Below are positions 6,050-7,898 of a DNA stretch of 7,898 bases, piece by piece. The stretch comes from an uncultured Bacteroidales bacterium (lineage in GTDB: Bacteria > Bacteroidota > Bacteroidia > Bacteroidales > Paludibacteraceae), in the NCBI GenBank assembly GCA_903912795.1, contig CAIWIS010000644.1, forward strand, positions 1 through 7,898, written 5' to 3'. The position numbers and the translations under genes were made by a program. Under the pieces are notes generated by a model, which saw nothing but the letters and a program-made list of their open reading frames with translations, was not told the origin of the DNA and did not search any database. Every line of letters starts with the position of its first letter. Positions within the stretch are counted from its first letter, which is position 1.

Positions 6050-6106
6050 AAATTGCAATAATATGCAATTTCAGACACAAATATAATTATAAATATGCAA
6101 ATTCAG
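6050..6106. repeat. AAATTGCA/TGCAATTT palindrome and 15-bp direct repeat
   Basis: An 8-bp inverted repeat, AAATTGCA (6050-6057) and TGCAATTT (6064-6071), surrounds ATAATA. The right half lies within AATATGCAATTTCAG (6060-6074), which recurs with one change as AATATGCAAATTCAG (6092-6106), 32 bp further on. The combination is what one expects of a regulator-binding region, about 210-270 bp before the beta-galactosidase start. No regulator gene is visible in the window. Confidence 0.5.
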
Positions 6107-6143
6107 GGATTTAATTATTTATACAAAAACAATGTTAATATAC

Positions 6144-6191
6144 CAACAGTACATATAAAATGACCCAAAGTCATTTTTATGTCTACTGTTG
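6144..6191. other. Long bulged hairpin, 20 pairs, CCAAA loop
   Basis: CAACAGT (6144-6150) pairs with ACTGTTG (6185-6191), ACATA (6151-6155) with TATGT (6178-6182), and AAAATGAC (6157-6164) with GTCATTTT (6170-6177). This leaves a one-base bulge on the left, a two-base bulge on the right and a five-base loop. The inner part, with its TTTTT run, is terminator-like. It lies 127 nt before the beta-galactosidase start and 350 nt after the nearest upstream gene, so it could end a small RNA, act as a leader structure, or be an element end. Confidence 0.6.
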
Positions 6192-6230
6192 TTACAATAG
6201 TACCAATTTTTGAAATATAATTGAACCTTT

Positions 6231-6259
6231 TTGACTTATTTGTCTGCTTGAAAAGTCAA
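6231..6259. promoter_or_regulatory. Short inverted repeat TTGACTT...AAGTCAA
   Basis: TTGACTT (6231-6237) and AAGTCAA (6253-6259) are perfect 7-bp arms with 15 bp between them. The right arm begins just after the TTG of the candidate promoter, so it could be an operator. In AT-rich DNA a 7-bp pair can also arise by chance. Confidence 0.3.
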
Positions 6260-6277
6260 TTTATTATCGTATTTTTA
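6247..6277 (+). promoter_or_regulatory. Candidate Bacteroidota-type promoter for the beta-galactosidase
   Basis: TTG at 6248-6250 and TATTTTTA at 6270-6277 are separated by 19 bp. This resembles the Bacteroidota -33 TTG and -7 TAnnTTTG elements, differing in the last base of the -7 box. Transcription would start near 6284, giving a leader of roughly 35 nt before the ATG. Confidence 0.35.
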
Positions 6278-6317
6278 TCCACCGAAATAATTCATAACAA
6301 TAATCAATAAAATCAGA

Positions 6318-7898
6318 ATGAGAAAACTCAATTTCGCCCTATTATTATGTGCTTTATCACTTATGGTAAGCGCTCAAAAAGACGAATGGAAAAATCCGGA
6401 ACAAAATGAGGTGAATCGCCTACCCATGCGTGCACATTATTTCCCATACGAAAGTATGGAAATGGCACAGAAAAACATTCCTACAGCATCTGCTAATTAT
6501 CAGACGCTGAATGGTAAATGGAAATTTTATTGGGTAAAAGATGCCGATAAACGTCCGATGAATTTTTACAAACCAGATTACGAAGATGCAGGTTGGAACT
6601 TATTAAATGTTCCAGGTATGTGGGAAAAAAATGGTTATGGTGACCCCATTTATGTGAACATTGGTTATCCATGGAAAAGTCAGGTTTGGGTGAATCCTCC
6701 AGTACCACCCATTGTGGATAATGCAGTAGGTTCGTACCGAAAAATAATAGATATTCCTCAAAATTGGTCTGGAAAACAAGTGATTGCGCATTTCGGATCG
6801 GTTACTTCCAATATGTATTTGTGGGTAAATGGAAAATACGTTGGCTATAGCGAAGACAGTAAACTCGAAGCCGAATTTGACATTACCAATTATTTGGTTA
6901 AAGGTAAAAATTTAATCGCTTTTCAGGTGTTTCGTTGGTGCGATGGTACTTTTCTCGAAGATCAGGACTTTTTCCGTATGACAGGTGTGGCGCGCGATTG
7001 CTATTTGGTGGCTCGCAACGCACAGAAAATCGATGATTTACGTTTTACACCCGACTTGGTTAATAATTACAAGGATGGAGTGCTCGAAATAAACACCACG
7101 TTGTCAAAAGCAGCAGCGGGATTATCTGTAACTTATGAATTGAAAGATGGCGATAAAATAATTGCTACAGCTTCGCAAAATGGCGCTGGAAAAACGATTT
7201 TCAATGTGGCAAATCCTGAAAAATGGTCGGCTGAATCGCCTTATTTGTACCGCTTATTTGCTTCGTTGATAGATAAAACGGGTAAAACAATCGAAGTAAT
7301 TACACAAAATGTTGGTTTCCGCAAAGTGGAATTTAAAAATTCACAATTGTTGGTAAACGGTCAGCCAATATTAATAAAAGGGGCTAACCGTCATGAAATG
7401 GATCCTGCAACCGGTTATTATATTAGCCGTGAGCGTATGGAGCAGGATGTGCGCATTATGAAAGAACTTAATATCAATGCCGTGCGTACTTGCCATTATC
7501 CGGATGATAATTATTGGTATTATTTATGCGACAAATACGGTTTATACATGGTTGCTGAGGCAAATGTGGAATCGCACGGTATGGGTTATGGCGACAAAAC
7601 ACTGGCAAAAAATGCCTCTTTCGCCTTGGCACATTTGCAACGTAATCAACGTAATGTGCAGCGAAACTTTAATCATCCATCGATAATTGTATGGTCGCTT
7701 GGCAACGAAGCCGGTATGGGGCCAAACTTCGATGCTTGTTACGATTGGATTAAGAAAGAAGACCCAAGTCGCCCGGTGCAATACGAGCAAGCTCACAAAG
7801 GAAAGTCTACCGATATTTATTGCCCCATGTATTTAGGTTACGAGGATAGCGAAAAATACGCCAAAAACAATCCTACAAAACCTTTAATTCAATGCGAA
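6318..7898 (+). CDS. Exported GH2 beta-galactosidase, LacZ type (3' partial)
   Basis: The ATG at 6318 opens a frame that stays open to the window edge (527 codons); the family is usually over 1000 residues. A signal peptide ends near SA-Q (cleavage after about residue 19), so the enzyme is exported. The sugar-binding domain (about 55-235) contains LNGKW (64-68) and LEDQD (213-217), which aligns with the LacZ segment carrying Asp201. An immunoglobulin-like domain follows, then the catalytic barrel from about 340: Arg358-His359-Glu360, CHYP, metal-site residues Glu418 and His420 (VESHG), and the acid/base Glu464 (WSLGNEAG). The last codon encodes the Glu of LIQCE, aligning with the nucleophile of LacZ (Glu537). 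It would release terminal beta-galactose, or a related sugar, from imported or surface glycans. No transporter, SusC/D pair or regulator is visible, so the glycan target is unknown. Confidence 0.93.
   Translation, partial: MRKLNFALLLCALSLMVSAQKDEWKNPEQNEVNRLPMRAHYFPYESMEMAQKNIPTASANYQTLNGKWKFYWVKDADKRPMNFYKPDYEDAGWNLLNVPGMWEKNGYGDPIYVNIGYPWKSQVWVNPPVPPIVDNAVGSYRKIIDIPQNWSGKQVIAHFGSVTSNMYLWVNGKYVGYSEDSKLEAEFDITNYLVKGKNLIAFQVFRWCDGTFLEDQDFFRMTGVARDCYLVARNAQKIDDLRFTPDLVNNYKDGVLEINTTLSKAAAGLSVTYELKDGDKIIATASQNGAGKTIFNVANPEKWSAESPYLYRLFASLIDKTGKTIEVITQNVGFRKVEFKNSQLLVNGQPILIKGANRHEMDPATGYYISRERMEQDVRIMKELNINAVRTCHYPDDNYWYYLCDKYGLYMVAEANVESHGMGYGDKTLAKNASFALAHLQRNQRNVQRNFNHPSIIVWSLGNEAGMGPNFDACYDWIKKEDPSRPVQYEQAHKGKSTDIYCPMYLGYEDSEKYAKNNPTKPLIQCE

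Larger units (their letters stand above)
5795..6317. other. 523-bp gene-free, structure-rich spacer
   Basis: No frame on either strand has a credible start, length or protein-like composition. In order it holds a terminator hairpin, a 49-bp inverted repeat, a 9-bp direct repeat, three ATGATACAG repeats, a TGCAAT palindrome with a 15-bp direct repeat, a long bulged hairpin, a short inverted repeat, and a promoter-like sequence for the beta-galactosidase. These are listed separately. The stretch is long enough to hold a small RNA or the remains of a mobile element. Confidence 0.7.

Noticed and set aside
5994..6106. Repeats in the spacer considered as a CRISPR array
   Set aside because: The repeats are only 9-15 bp, irregularly spaced and have no uniform spacers; no cas gene is nearby.
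5994..6106. ATGATACAG repeats considered as replication iterons
   Set aside because: There is no replication initiator gene and no sign of a plasmid backbone; the surrounding genes look chromosomal.
6493..6791. - strand open frames inside the beta-galactosidase gene (also 7542-7796)
   Set aside because: They oppose a conserved GH2 reading frame and encode nothing recognisable.

Overview
This is a low-GC window with six complete protein genes and two partial ones, all on the + strand. It most likely comes from a member of the Bacteroidota, probably Bacteroidales. The reasons are the A-rich start regions with no clear Shine-Dalgarno motif, lipoproteins with short signal peptides, an AAAAAGAGG-type terminator stem, one promoter-like sequence of the Bacteroidota type, and the gene families present. 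Genus cannot be fixed from the sequence alone.

Left part (1-442): the C-terminal end of an unrecognised beta-rich protein, then a repeat-rich spacer. The spacer holds a 7-bp tandem repeat and a small array of AATAAC units, each followed by a mini-palindrome with a GAA loop.

Middle part (442-4277): four closely spaced genes that are probably co-transcribed. They are a LutB-type iron-sulfur protein of lactate oxidation, an FKBP-type prolyl isomerase lipoprotein, a TPM-domain membrane protein with an added cytoplasmic double zinc ribbon and a glycine-rich tail, and a LemA protein. TPM-domain and LemA proteins are a frequently recurring gene pair in bacteria. The LutA and LutC partners of LutB are not in the window.

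Next (4359-5794): a YghZ-type aldo/keto reductase overlaps by 22 nt a small lipoprotein with a Rieske-like fold. In that lipoprotein the second ligand motif reads CxxC instead of CxxH. A terminator hairpin follows at once.

Non-coding stretch (5795-6317, 523 bp): this is the most structured part of the window. It holds the terminator, a 49-bp near-perfect inverted repeat resembling two fused IS3-type ends, several direct repeats, a long bulged hairpin and a candidate promoter. No gene was found in it.

Right end (6318-7898): an exported LacZ-type GH2 beta-galactosidase, open to the window edge. It stops at the codon that aligns with the catalytic nucleophile.

I see no CRISPR array, tRNA, rRNA, transposase gene or clear defence system. 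The protein genes belong to known families. The unusual material is the Rieske variant and the repeats and hairpins in the two spacers.
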